The notes under the pieces were generated by a model. It was not told the origin of the DNA and made no database searches. It worked only from the letters and a program-made list of their open reading frames with translations. This document shows positions 9,348 through 19,657 of a stretch of DNA of 64,000 nt, in pieces (position 1 is the first letter of the stretch; the number at the start of each line of letters is the position of its first letter). The translations under genes were made by a program, and so were the position numbers. The DNA comes from Flavobacteriaceae bacterium (GTDB lineage Bacteria > Bacteroidota > Bacteroidia > Flavobacteriales > Flavobacteriaceae), in the NCBI GenBank assembly GCA_029238215.1, contig JAQWGN010000017.1, positions 1-64,000 on the forward strand, read 5' to 3'.

Positions 9348-9815
9348 ATGTTAGAAATTGAACGCAAGTTTTTAGTCCAGGATGTAAAAGCAAGTATTTC
9401 CCAAGCCACGGCATCGTTTAACATTTTTCAAGGATACCTATCCAATGATCCTGAACGCACGGTACGTCTTCGCATAAGTAATAACAAAGCGTTTTTAACG
9501 ATTAAAGGGGCTTCTTCTGAGGATGGAACAACTCGAGTGGAGTGGGAACAAGAAATTCCCTTGGGTGAAGCCAAAACACTAATGCCTTTATGTTTGCCAG
9601 GGGGTATAAAAAAAACACGCCATTGGGTTCCAGCAGGCAAACATAATTTTGAGGTTGATGTTTTTGAAGCATCACTGACAGGCTTAGTTCTTGCAGAAAT
9701 TGAATTGGAATCTTCAGACGAGAAAGTTGAGTTACCCAATTGGATTGGAGAAGAAGTTACTGGAGATAAACGGTATTACAACAGCTATTTGTCTGTTCAC
9801 GGAATACCATCTTAA
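9348..9815 (+). CDS. CYTH domain protein (triphosphate tunnel metalloenzyme)
   Basis: MLEIERKFLV ... RTVRLRISNNKAFLTIKG ... RVEWEQEIP ... EVDVFEASLTGLVLAEIELESSDE ... VTGDKRYYNSYL. Confidence 0.92.
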   Translation: MLEIERKFLVQDVKASISQATASFNIFQGYLSNDPERTVRLRISNNKAFLTIKGASSEDGTTRVEWEQEIPLGEAKTLMPLCLPGGIKKTRHWVPAGKHNFEVDVFEASLTGLVLAEIELESSDEKVELPNWIGEEVTGDKRYYNSYLSVHGIPS

Positions 9816-12118
9816 AACCCAAGATCGCTTAAATCTTCGTCTTTAAAAAAGGACTTTTGCTGACGCGCCACAGACAATGAGTCGCAGTCTAAGGGGATTG
9901 TGATTTTATCAGGAGCCTCAAAGGAATCTTTTGAAACCACAAGGGTAGAATCGGCATAGCACGATTTCATAAAGCTTCCCCAAATAGGCAACGCCATGGT
10001 GGCTCCTTGGCCGTAAGCAATTGTTTCAAAGTGAATTGCCCTGTCCTCTCCACCAACCCAAACACCCGTCGCAAGGTTTGGCACCATACCAATAAACCAT
10101 CCATCACTTTGGTTTTGGGTTGTTCCTGTTTTACCTGCAATAGGATTTTCAAAGGCATAAGGATAGCCGGTTACAACATCTCTGAAAATTGGATTTGTTT
10201 TATCAACCCCTACATGACGTAGCCGAACACCAGACCCAGACTCAGTAACCCCTTCTAATAACTTTAAAGTTACATAGGCTGATTCTTCGCTCAACACGTC
10301 TTTGGTTTCGGGACTAGCCTGATAGATAATCGTTCCGTTTTTGTCTTCAATACGGGTTACAACTACAGGTTTTACATAAATCCCTTTGTTGGCAAAACTC
10401 GCATAGGCCCCAACCATTTCATAAACACTTAAGTCGGCAGAACCCAATGCAATTGCAGGTACATTTGGAATTCGAGAGCTAACCCCAAGATTACGAGCAA
10501 GGTTTGCAACAGGTCTTGGACCCACTTTGTCAATAAGCCGTGCACTAATGGTATTTACAGAATTTGCCAATGCATTTTTGAGCGTTCGTTTGCCTATGTA
10601 TCGATCGCCAGAGTTTTTTGGGCACCATGCATCGTGTGAGCCAAACTTGGCAGATTCAACACAATAATAACCATCGGGGAGTGAGTCGCAAGGAGAGAGC
10701 TTTAGCTGGTCAATAGCCGTAGCATATACAAAAGGTTTAAAGGTAGAGCCAATTTGACGCTTACCTTGAAAAACATGGTCAAATTGAAAGTGTCGATAAT
10801 TAATACCTCCTACCCAAGCTTTTACATGCCCTGTTTGTGGTTCCATAGACATCATTCCAGCACGTAAAAAGTGCTTGTAGTATCGAATAGAATCAGTAGG
10901 AGTCATGACGGTATCAATATCTCCACTCCAACTAAACACTTCCATCGGGACGGGTTTTTCAAAACTAGCTAAAATGGTTTCTTTATTAAGTCCTTGAGCT
11001 TTCATTTTTCGCCAACGCTCCGATCTACGCTTAGCCTGCTCCATGATGGAATTAACCTCATCTTCTTCAACATCCAAAAAAGGTGCGGTAGCATTAAATG
11101 CAGGAACATTTTGTCTAAAAAACTCGCGCTGTAAATTTGGCATATGCGCCGACACAGCTTCTTCAGCATAGGTTTGCAAACGAGAGTCAATCGTGGTATA
11201 AATGCTTAGTCCGTCTAGGTAAAGGTTATAAAAAGAACCATCTTCTTTTGGGTTGTTTGCAATCCAGGTTCGCATAAATTGTTGAAGATGCGCCCTAAAA
11301 TAAGTCGCTATGCCCTCGCGATGTGATTGCGGGTTAAAATCTAATTCAATAGGCAAGGCCGCAAGAGAATCCTTTTCTTTTTCAGTAATAAGAGTATTGC
11401 GAAGCATTTGTTGATACACAATATTGCGTCTTTTACGAACTAGTTCAGGACGGCGAATGGGGTTATATAAAGAAGAATTTTTTAGCATTCCTACTAACAT
11501 TGCAGATTCACTAAGGGTAAGATCTTCGGGCTTTTTAGAAAAGTAAATGGAGCTTGCCGAACGCAAACCGTCGGCATTGTAATTAAAATCATAAATATTA
11601 AGATACATAGTCATGATTTCATTTTTAGTATACCGCTTTTCTAGGCGAACCGCAATAACCCATTCCTTTATTTTTTGGGCAATGGCCTCAAGGATGTTTC
11701 TCGATCGTACCCCAGTAAATAATTGACGTGCCAACTGCTGTGTAATGGTACTTGCACCTCCTTTTTTGCCTAGATAAAATACAGCTCTAGCAGTTCCTTT
11801 AAAATCAATTCCAGAGTGGTTGAAAAAACGTTCATCTTCTGTGGCAATAAGCGCTTCTAACATTTCGGGCGGAATTTCTTTGAACGATATGGGCGTGCGG
11901 TTATCGTTAAAGTAAAACTTTCCAAGTACGGTATTATCTGCTGAAATAATTTGTGTAGCAAGGTTTGTTTTTGGGTTTTCTAGCTGACGAAAATCGGGCA
12001 TTTCTCCTAACAATCCGGCAGATGCGGCACCAAAAAGCAATATAACCCCCAAGGAGATACTTAAAAAAGTTATCCATAAAACACGGACAAAAGAACGATA
12101 TCCTTTTTTTCTATTCAT
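9812..12118 (-). CDS. Penicillin-binding protein 1A-type bifunctional transglycosylase/transpeptidase
   Basis: ATEDERFFNHSGIDFKGTARA, GGASTITQQLARQLF, GSTFKPFVYATAID, AGKTGTTQNQSDGWFIG. Confidence 0.95.
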   Translation of the reverse strand: MNRKKGYRSFVRVLWITFLSISLGVILLFGAASAGLLGEMPDFRQLENPKTNLATQIISADNTVLGKFYFNDNRTPISFKEIPPEMLEALIATEDERFFNHSGIDFKGTARAVFYLGKKGGASTITQQLARQLFTGVRSRNILEAIAQKIKEWVIAVRLEKRYTKNEIMTMYLNIYDFNYNADGLRSASSIYFSKKPEDLTLSESAMLVGMLKNSSLYNPIRRPELVRKRRNIVYQQMLRNTLITEKEKDSLAALPIELDFNPQSHREGIATYFRAHLQQFMRTWIANNPKEDGSFYNLYLDGLSIYTTIDSRLQTYAEEAVSAHMPNLQREFFRQNVPAFNATAPFLDVEEDEVNSIMEQAKRRSERWRKMKAQGLNKETILASFEKPVPMEVFSWSGDIDTVMTPTDSIRYYKHFLRAGMMSMEPQTGHVKAWVGGINYRHFQFDHVFQGKRQIGSTFKPFVYATAIDQLKLSPCDSLPDGYYCVESAKFGSHDAWCPKNSGDRYIGKRTLKNALANSVNTISARLIDKVGPRPVANLARNLGVSSRIPNVPAIALGSADLSVYEMVGAYASFANKGIYVKPVVVTRIEDKNGTIIYQASPETKDVLSEESAYVTLKLLEGVTESGSGVRLRHVGVDKTNPIFRDVVTGYPYAFENPIAGKTGTTQNQSDGWFIGMVPNLATGVWVGGEDRAIHFETIAYGQGATMALPIWGSFMKSCYADSTLVVSKDSFEAPDKITIPLDCDSLSVARQQKSFFKDEDLSDLGF

Positions 12119-12593
12119 TAGAAATAGGGTTTAATGCGATGCCTATTTGATGAATTCCGGGTAATATTTTTTCCGCAATTAGCGTCTCATTGGCACGTAC
12201 GGCAGGACGCACGCTAAACGTATAAGTTCCAGGCTCATCAAGCAGGAATGTATCTAGAAAAGGCAACGAGAGTTCTTTGACATATAGGCCTGTTCCTAGC
12301 CAACGGCCATTTGGTTCTGCAAGAAGATAACTCAAGGTATCTGAATGTGTAATTCCTTTTGGGTTTTTCCACGCTGCTATAAGGTGAATGTTTGCAAAGG
12401 GATATGCGTTGTCGTGACGTAAAATCCAGTCAAGGGAAACGGTTTTATTAGGAAGGCGGTGTTTGTACGAAAATGAAACCCATTCTTCTTGTAGCCAACC
12501 CTCACTTGGAAGGTCTTCAAATAGCAACACTGTTGATTTGGAGCAACCCATCAGCATCATAAGTAGCACGACAAAAAGAAGCCTATTTATCAC
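12111..12593 (-). CDS. gldH: Gliding motility lipoprotein GldH
   Basis: Lipobox LMGCS; W.......HRLPNKTVSLDWILRHDNAYPFANIHLIAAWKNPKG pattern; ~160 aa; adjacent to PBP1A. Confidence 0.85.
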   Translation of the reverse strand: MINRLLFVVLLMMLMGCSKSTVLLFEDLPSEGWLQEEWVSFSYKHRLPNKTVSLDWILRHDNAYPFANIHLIAAWKNPKGITHSDTLSYLLAEPNGRWLGTGLYVKELSLPFLDTFLLDEPGTYTFSVRPAVRANETLIAEKILPGIHQIGIALNPISNE

Positions 12594-13627
12594 GAGTTGG
12601 TTATGGTTTTTAAATGGTGCGCCCGCCCCTTCTTGAATATTTTATTGCTATTCTGTTTACCCTTTCGTAATGCTTTTTGTTCTTCTTCAGGCAAGGAAAT
12701 AATTTCTGCACAGTCGCTAGAACAACAATGGTAAAATTTTTCAGCGCATGAAGAACATTGAATAAATAGCAAATGACAGGCTTCATTCGCGCAGTTTATA
12801 TGTTCATCGCAAGACGCACCACATTGATGGCAGGATGCGATGACATCATCCGATATGGCTTCACTTCTACGTTCGTCAAACACAAAATTTTTACCAATAA
12901 ACTTGTTTTTAAGCCCTTGGTTTTTGACTTGTTTCGCATATTCTATTATGCCTCCTTCAAGTTGATATACGTTCTTAAACCCTTTGTGTTTAAAATAGGC
13001 ACTCGCCTTTTCACATCGAATTCCACCAGTACAATACATGACCAAGTTTTTGTCTTCCTTATGTTCGGAAAGATTTTTTTCTATAATTGGTAATGAATCT
13101 CGAAAGGTATCAACGTCGGGAGTAATGGCTCCCTCAAAATGGCCGATTTCACTTTCATAGTGGTTTCGCATATCAACCACAATGGTATCTTCTTTTTCTG
13201 CAAGGGCGTTAAACGTCGAGGCATTAACATGGACCCCTATATTGGTTACGTCAAAGCTTTGATCCTCCAAGCCATCGGCAACAATTTTGTTTCGTACTTT
13301 GATGGTTAGCTTTAAGAACGATTTATTGTCTTGTTCAACAGCAACATTAAGGCGGGCATTGTGCAAAAAATCAATGCTATCAATGTGGGCTTTAAAGGCA
13401 TCAAATTTTGGTGCTGGAACCGAAAGCTGTGCATTAATACCCTCGGTTGCCACATAAATTCGTCCAAGGACTTCAAGGGCATTCCAAGAAATAAAGAGGT
13501 GATCACGTAAGAGTTGTGGATTTCCTATTTGCGCATAGGCATAGAAAGATAAAGTTAGGCGTTCTTCGCCTGCGGAATCAATAAGGGCGGCGCGCTCTTG
13601 TGCGCTAAGTGTATTGTACAGTTGCAT
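12590..13627 (-). CDS. trhO: Rhodanese-like tRNA uridine(34) hydroxylase
   Basis: IGVHVNASTFNALAEKEDTIVVDMRNHYESEIGHFEGAI, VMYCTGGIRCEKASAYFKHKGFKNVYQLEGGIIEYAK, Cys-rich C-terminus. Confidence 0.93.
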   Translation of the reverse strand: MQLYNTLSAQERAALIDSAGEERLTLSFYAYAQIGNPQLLRDHLFISWNALEVLGRIYVATEGINAQLSVPAPKFDAFKAHIDSIDFLHNARLNVAVEQDNKSFLKLTIKVRNKIVADGLEDQSFDVTNIGVHVNASTFNALAEKEDTIVVDMRNHYESEIGHFEGAITPDVDTFRDSLPIIEKNLSEHKEDKNLVMYCTGGIRCEKASAYFKHKGFKNVYQLEGGIIEYAKQVKNQGLKNKFIGKNFVFDERRSEAISDDVIASCHQCGASCDEHINCANEACHLLFIQCSSCAEKFYHCCSSDCAEIISLPEEEQKALRKGKQNSNKIFKKGRAHHLKTITNS

Positions 13628-13737
13628 GCTATACAGGATTTAGGTTATAAGGACAAAGGTATCAAAATTAATATGCCTAGAAAAAAGTCAGAAATTGGGA
13701 AAAAGTGTACTTTAGCAATACGCTAAAAACACAAGCC

Positions 13738-14742
13738 ATGGCCAACGAAAAAGACGCAAAATTAAAAGCACTCCAACTCACCTTAGATAAATTAGATAAG
13801 GCCTACGGAAAAGGCACCGTCATGAAAATGGGCGATAGTGTCGTCGAAAATATAGAAGCAATTTCTTCAGGGTCACTTGGATTAGATGTAGCTCTAGGTG
13901 TGGGTGGATACCCACGAGGGCGTGTCGTAGAAATTTATGGACCAGAATCATCGGGTAAAACAACACTAACCTTACACGCGATTGCCGAATCTCAAAAAGC
14001 GGGAGGTATTGCCGCATTTATTGATGCTGAGCATGCTTTTGACCGCTACTATGCAAAAAACTTAGGCGTTCAAATTGACGATTTAATCATTTCTCAGCCT
14101 GACCATGGGGAACAAGCCTTAGAAATTGCAGACAACTTAATTCGTTCGGGAGCTGTCGATATTGTTGTTATAGATTCGGTTGCAGCACTTACGCCAAAAA
14201 GTGAAATTGAAGGCGAAATGGGAGATTCCAAAATGGGACTTCACGCGCGACTTATGTCACAGGCCTTACGAAAACTAACGGCCTCCATCAGCAAAACCAA
14301 TTGTACCGTAATTTTCATCAATCAGTTAAGAGAAAAAATTGGCGTGATGTTCGGAAATCCAGAAACTACTACGGGTGGTAACGCCTTAAAGTTTTACGCT
14401 TCAGTTAGGTTAGACATTAGACGTTCTACACAAATCAAAGATGCTAACGGGGCAGTATTAGGAAATAAAACACGTGTCAAAGTAGTAAAAAACAAAGTTG
14501 CACCGCCATTTAAAACAGTCGAGTTTGACATTATGTATGGGCAAGGAATTTCGCGTATTGGCGAAGTACTTGACATAGGTGTTGAGGCAGAAATCATCAA
14601 AAAAAGCGGCTCTTGGTTTAGTTATGGAGACACCAAGCTAGGTCAAGGAAGGGATGCTGTAAAAATATTACTAGATGATAACCCAGAACTGGCCGACGAA
14701 ATTGAAGGTAAGATTAAAGAAATCGTTGCTAACGCAGAGTAA
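13738..14742 (+). CDS. recA: Recombinase RecA
   Basis: [62 protein letters not shown]; start [12 protein letters not shown]. Confidence 0.98.
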   Translation: MANEKDAKLKALQLTLDKLDKAYGKGTVMKMGDSVVENIEAISSGSLGLDVALGVGGYPRGRVVEIYGPESSGKTTLTLHAIAESQKAGGIAAFIDAEHAFDRYYAKNLGVQIDDLIISQPDHGEQALEIADNLIRSGAVDIVVIDSVAALTPKSEIEGEMGDSKMGLHARLMSQALRKLTASISKTNCTVIFINQLREKIGVMFGNPETTTGGNALKFYASVRLDIRRSTQIKDANGAVLGNKTRVKVVKNKVAPPFKTVEFDIMYGQGISRIGEVLDIGVEAEIIKKSGSWFSYGDTKLGQGRDAVKILLDDNPELADEIEGKIKEIVANAE

Positions 14743-14757
14743 AGGTCAACATAGCTT

Positions 14758-15636
14758 TTACAACCTTAAGGAAAGCATAAAATATTGACTGCTGTTTGGC
14801 AAACCATTTGTAAATTCAGTTGTTGCGAAATCATAGCCATAAAGCAAATTATATTTGTTTTTTATCAGATATGAAACGGAAAACCCTATTGAACTTTTGA
14901 AGTTAATATTTGCCGAAAGACCAAACTTATCTTTGTAAATCCAATCATTTTTTAGCAGTATTGCAGATGGCGCTCCAGGAGCATTTACATATAAAAGTGA
15001 TGTTGTCATGCGAACACCATCGATTTTTTTAAGCACTAAGTTTTTTCTTCCAATATTTATATAAGTGTGTATTCGTCTTTTGTACACGATATCGTAATCA
15101 TTTCTGTAAGTAAAGACCGAAGCAAAAATACTAGGGCTAGAAATTGAAAAAAACCAGTTGTTATAGCGCATTGAAGCTCCTAACCCCAAATTGGGAAAGA
15201 TCGTATTTAAATTTCCAGAATATACAGGATCTCCCTGATCATAAACATTGAGCAAAGAATTGTCCAATTTTATGGTTCTAATACCTCCCGAGACTCCCAA
15301 GTCGATAAAAAGCTTGTCGGCAGCTTCAAACGTATAAGAATAAAAGCCAGAAATCTCAGTTTGAGATTGAGCTCCAACAATGTCATCACTAAACATGCCA
15401 CCATAAGTCACCTTATTGTTAGCAGAGTTGATTTGTGCAGAAAACAACGTAGATCCTGGAGCCCCTGTAAATCCAATCCAGCGCGATGTATGAAATAAAT
15501 CAAAGGATTTATAATTGGCGTGTTGTGCAGGGTTGTAAAATAAGGGAGTGTTTACAATTTCTGATAGGCGGATGTTTTCTTGCGCATGCGAGACACCACT
15601 AATAATTACCAATAAGAGAGCAAGTCTAAGTTTCAT
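14758..15636 (-). CDS. PorP/SprF family type IX secretion membrane protein
   Basis: NTPLFYNPAQHANYKSFDLFHTSRWIGFTGAPGSTLFSAQIN; directly downstream of a T9SS cargo gene. Confidence 0.85.
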   Translation of the reverse strand: MKLRLALLLVIISGVSHAQENIRLSEIVNTPLFYNPAQHANYKSFDLFHTSRWIGFTGAPGSTLFSAQINSANNKVTYGGMFSDDIVGAQSQTEISGFYSYTFEAADKLFIDLGVSGGIRTIKLDNSLLNVYDQGDPVYSGNLNTIFPNLGLGASMRYNNWFFSISSPSIFASVFTYRNDYDIVYKRRIHTYINIGRKNLVLKKIDGVRMTTSLLYVNAPGAPSAILLKNDWIYKDKFGLSANINFKSSIGFSVSYLIKNKYNLLYGYDFATTEFTNGLPNSSQYFMLSLRL

Positions 15637-15638
15637 AA

Positions 15639-18600
15639 TTAATTAGTAACAAGATTAATAAACCCATTTGTAGTTATCAGCTTTCCGTCTAAGGGCCTTA
15701 TAAAAGAAAACTTGTAAAAATAAGTCCCCATTGGCAAAAGCTTGGCATTGCCTAATGAGCTATTGCTGTTAGAATATCCCTTAAAAAAATTCCCGTTTAC
15801 ACCATAATTTGAAGTTTTAAACACCACCCTGCCATTTCGGTTGTAAACAATTAATTCATTTTCAGGGAAGTATTCGACATTTTCAATGATAAGCGTTTCA
15901 TTTAGTCCATCACCATTTACTGAAAGGGCATTATAAACAGTTGCCGTACACGGGTTAACTTCAATTTCGAAATCGGTCCTAAGAGTACTTTCACATCCCG
16001 TTTCAGGGTCTATAGCTGCCGCATAATATGTCATGCTTTCTAAGGGGGTGTCTAGTGATAGCGGGACATCTGAAATTAAGGAGTTATACCAAACGACTTG
16101 TTCAACGTTTACTTTAATGTTTTTAAGGGTATACAACCCGTCGTTACAAAAAGAATTGGAGGGTTCTAAGATTTGTGGCGCTGAGGCATCGTTTATAAAA
16201 ACCGTTATTGCTGTAGGAAAGCTTCTACAGGCATAGCGATCAATTGCCGAAGCTTCACTAATGATAACCTCGTTGTGCGCATAGTATACTTCACCATCAA
16301 CTAATAAAGTATCAGGGCTTAACTCTTCCAGACCACTGGCGCTATACCACTTAAGATTGTTTGCATAAACTTCAATATCATTAATAGTAGGATAATCATA
16401 AACACAGAAAAACTGTTGCTCCTCTGCAACGGGCACATCCATTGTATTTGGAGTAATAATAATTGAAGACGTTGTCAATCCTGAGCACCCATTACCTTCG
16501 GCAACTATAGCGTATTCAAACTCAGTTTCATAAACGACATTATCGGGAACTCCGACAATCTCAATTATTGTATTGGATAGACTCCAATCTACACCCGGAG
16601 GAAGTCCAGTAACTGTAACCCCTGTTGCTCCATCGCTCAAACGATATTCTATTTTTTCAATTGGCGTAACACCACAGACCAATTGATTCTGGGTTTGTAG
16701 ATGACTGATTAGCGCTACAGAAGACTCAGGATTTATTTTTAAAGAGCCCGTTAAGTAACTTGTATTACAAGTCGTTGATGAAGCAAACGATATGAGAGAT
16801 TCTACAGAGCTAGAAATATTTGCCAACGGAGTTCCCGTTACAGATAATATTTTTGTTACGCTGTTAAAAGAATGACTAAGCCCGTTGGGTAACCCAGCAA
16901 TATTTGTGATATCAGCAGCTCCTTCTAGCGCAATAAGAATAGGCGTTATTGCCTCGCCCTCGCAGAGTGTTTGGTCAAGCGCACCGCTTGAGGGCAATAA
17001 ACTTAGCTGCGCAAGAGGTTCAACCGTAATGGATCCTCTACTAATTTGTTCAACACAGTTACTGCCTGATGTAGCGACGGCAAAACTGAATAATTGTTCA
17101 GTTGTAATATTATCAGAAGGAGTTCCTTCAATGCTAAGAATTCCCGCAGCAGCGTCGAAATTAAAAGTAACGCCGTTAGGCAAGTCTGTAACAGCTGCAC
17201 TAGTGGCACCTCCGCCAACAACATATTCAATAGGGACAATTGCACTACCTTCACAAAGTGTTTGTGATGTGTCCCCAGAAGATAAAACATGCGTCAAAGT
17301 GCTATCACCATTTACTTTAATTATTCCTTGTAGCGTTGTTTCTGTACAGCTTGAGCTAATAGAGCTTACCACATAGGAAAACTCAGAGAAAGAATCAATA
17401 GGGTCTGTAGGTCCCCCAGAAATAGTAACAATTTGAGTGGCTGCGTCAAGGGCATAGTTAATTCCGTTTGGCAACCCAGAAATATTTGCGATATCAGTAC
17501 CGCCTTCAAGCGCAATTAGAATTGGAGTTATTGCATCACCCTCACAAAGTATTTGGTCAAGCGCACCACTAGAGGGCATTAGGCTTAGCTGCGCAAGAGG
17601 CTCAACAGTAATGGATCCCCTACTAGTCTGTTCAACACAGTTGCTACCAGCAGTGGACACAACAAAACTATAAACTTGTTCTGCAGTGATATTATCAGAA
17701 GGAGTACCTTCAATACTAAGAATTCCTGCAGTACCGTCAAAATCAAAAGCGACTCCGCTAGGCAATCCCATAACCGTAGCGCTAGTAGCACCCCCGCCAA
17801 CAACATATTCAATAGGGATAATTGCACTTCCCTCACAGAGTGTTTGTGATGTGCTGCCTGATGAATTAGTTTTATTTAACGACCCATTAATAGTAACGGA
17901 AATTGTTCCAAACGCAGAACTAACACAGGGCACCCCTGCTGGAGTGATTACATAATTATAGTCTTGACTTGCATTAACGTTAGGAGTACCACTAATAATA
18001 ACATTATTCGCATTAATTTCTGCAGAAATTCCAGGTGGCAGCCCTGTAATAACAGCGTCGCTTGCCCCATTCGTAAGTTGATAAATAATATTTGCAGAAA
18101 GGGAATCATCATTGCATACATTAATATTAGCAGATGATGAAAGAAGCACTGGAGATGAGATGGGCTCAATTTGAGCAGTGATTACATTAGAAATAGTACT
18201 ACAACTCATGGATGAATCATATGCAACGGCATAAATATTTTGCCCTGCATTTGGAGTTATTGTTATGGAGTTATTTGGAGAAACAGCTCCGTAAGAACTT
18301 CCGCCTACAAAAAACTCATAAAAACTTCCTCCTGTAGCAGCATATGTAATGGAGGTGTTTTCACAAACCACACCCGAAGCATCACTACTTAAGACAGAAT
18401 TTAATTCAATTATGTTGAGTTCGTTAGGGCTAGTAAAAGAATCAGTGCTAGTCTCTATTATTATGTGATCAGAAGTAGCTCCACTAATATTTAGAATCTG
18501 TAAAGTGGAATCATTGACTAGCGTATAAGAAACAGGCTTAACCCCAATTTTAACCGAAACCACGTCACTAAAGCCAGACCCTAAAACCGTGATAACATTG

Positions 18601-18731
18601 TATGAAGCGGCACATGTTGATGTAGGGTTAAAGCTAGTTATTCCCGACGTTTGGACAATAGAGGCGTGAAGGATACTTGAAATACTGAGGATGAAAACTA
18701 CAGCAAAAGGCAGATAAAATGTACGTAACAT
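15639..18731 (-). CDS. Repeat-containing gliding motility-associated / T9SS C-terminal domain protein
   Basis: C-terminal NALSVNGDGLNETLIIENVEYFPENELIVYNRNGRVVFK...PMGTYFYKFSFIRPLDGKLITTNGFINLV; internal tandem repeats. Confidence 0.88.
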   Translation of the reverse strand: MLRTFYLPFAVVFILSISSILHASIVQTSGITSFNPTSTCAASYNVITVLGSGFSDVVSVKIGVKPVSYTLVNDSTLQILNISGATSDHIIIETSTDSFTSPNELNIIELNSVLSSDASGVVCENTSITYAATGGSFYEFFVGGSSYGAVSPNNSITITPNAGQNIYAVAYDSSMSCSTISNVITAQIEPISSPVLLSSSANINVCNDDSLSANIIYQLTNGASDAVITGLPPGISAEINANNVIISGTPNVNASQDYNYVITPAGVPCVSSAFGTISVTINGSLNKTNSSGSTSQTLCEGSAIIPIEYVVGGGATSATVMGLPSGVAFDFDGTAGILSIEGTPSDNITAEQVYSFVVSTAGSNCVEQTSRGSITVEPLAQLSLMPSSGALDQILCEGDAITPILIALEGGTDIANISGLPNGINYALDAATQIVTISGGPTDPIDSFSEFSYVVSSISSSCTETTLQGIIKVNGDSTLTHVLSSGDTSQTLCEGSAIVPIEYVVGGGATSAAVTDLPNGVTFNFDAAAGILSIEGTPSDNITTEQLFSFAVATSGSNCVEQISRGSITVEPLAQLSLLPSSGALDQTLCEGEAITPILIALEGAADITNIAGLPNGLSHSFNSVTKILSVTGTPLANISSSVESLISFASSTTCNTSYLTGSLKINPESSVALISHLQTQNQLVCGVTPIEKIEYRLSDGATGVTVTGLPPGVDWSLSNTIIEIVGVPDNVVYETEFEYAIVAEGNGCSGLTTSSIIITPNTMDVPVAEEQQFFCVYDYPTINDIEVYANNLKWYSASGLEELSPDTLLVDGEVYYAHNEVIISEASAIDRYACRSFPTAITVFINDASAPQILEPSNSFCNDGLYTLKNIKVNVEQVVWYNSLISDVPLSLDTPLESMTYYAAAIDPETGCESTLRTDFEIEVNPCTATVYNALSVNGDGLNETLIIENVEYFPENELIVYNRNGRVVFKTSNYGVNGNFFKGYSNSNSSLGNAKLLPMGTYFYKFSFIRPLDGKLITTNGFINLVTN
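16985..17850 (-). repeat. Tandem duplication (~582-bp period) inside the 15639-18731 CDS
   Basis: TSQTLCEGSAI.PIEYVVGGGATSA.V..LP.GV.F.FD...GILSIEGTPSDNIT.EQ..SF.V...GSNCVEQ.SRGSITVEPLAQLSL.PSSGALDQ.LCEG.AITPILIALEG appears twice; nucleotide strings such as TCACA(G/A)AGTGTTTGTGATGTG recur at 17251 and 17833. Confidence 0.85.
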
Positions 18732-18842
18732 TTAATTTTTTTCAAATATAGTTAAATATTAATATTCAAAAAAAACACAAATAATAGACGAAGTTATTGA
18801 CTCAAAAAGAGTTAAAAAAAATAAAAGATAACAGAAAAAGTG

Positions 18843-19598
18843 CTAGCGATACCCTTCTTCTTTAAGCGCATTACTCATAAATGCATGCACTTCTTCCTTG
18901 AGTTTAGGAAGGTCTTCTTTTGTAAGTCCTTTGGTGTCGAAAGGGGCATGAACATTGGCACGTACGATGCCAGGCCTACCAATCCAGTATTTATACGAAA
19001 ACTGAAAAGGGAAACGCTTTTTACAATCGGGAAGTGTGATGGGCACTATGGGAATTTGATGTTCTATGGCTAAACTAAAAGCACCATTTTTAAAAGGCGC
19101 TAAAAACACATCAGGCTCTGGCACAAGGCCTTCAGGATACAGCATCATGTTAAACCCAATATCCAATTTTCTTTTGGCTTGTACATACACACTTTTTCTA
19201 CTCGCTGCACTATCGCGATTTACTAAAATAGCCGCACGCTTATAAATGGTAGCAAACAAAGGAACACGATCTAGCTCCATTTTCCCCACAAAAACCATGG
19301 GCCTTCTGACAGTCATAAATACCATCATAATGTCAATCATGCTTAGGTGATTGGCAATAAACACGTACTTTTTGCTGTAATCTAGACGCGTTTTATGACG
19401 AATACGTGGAATAAAACCCATGCCTAATAAGATAAATGGCGACCATAAAAAGCGAGCGATATAATAAATCCCTGGATACCACTTTTCTCGAGTAAGACAG
19501 AGTAGTAAGAAAGGGAAAAAAACAAAAACACCAACCCCCGCTAGTACGTAAAACCAAATATTCCAAAGCCCTAAAAGGAGCATACGAACATAAACCAT
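18843..19598 (-). CDS. 1-acyl-sn-glycerol-3-phosphate acyltransferase (PlsC family)
   Basis: FIANHLSMIDIMMVF (HX4D-like), MLYPEGLVPEP, IPIVPITLPDCKKRFPF. Confidence 0.9.
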   Translation of the reverse strand: MVYVRMLLLGLWNIWFYVLAGVGVFVFFPFLLLCLTREKWYPGIYYIARFLWSPFILLGMGFIPRIRHKTRLDYSKKYVFIANHLSMIDIMMVFMTVRRPMVFVGKMELDRVPLFATIYKRAAILVNRDSAASRKSVYVQAKRKLDIGFNMMLYPEGLVPEPDVFLAPFKNGAFSLAIEHQIPIVPITLPDCKKRFPFQFSYKYWIGRPGIVRANVHAPFDTKGLTKEDLPKLKEEVHAFMSNALKEEGYR

Positions 19599-19657
19599 GG
19601 AGCCAAAAGTAAGGATTGATACGTGAAATCTGTTATTTTTGTGCAGACACGATTTCT

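Noticed and set aside
9428-9739. 103-aa minus-strand ORF within the CYTH gene
   Set aside because: Antisense to a confident CYTH domain gene; no independent support.
16885-17955. Plus-strand repeated ORFs (163 aa, 89 aa) opposite the T9SS protein
   Set aside because: They repeat only because the minus-strand gene is tandemly duplicated; no start context or domain.
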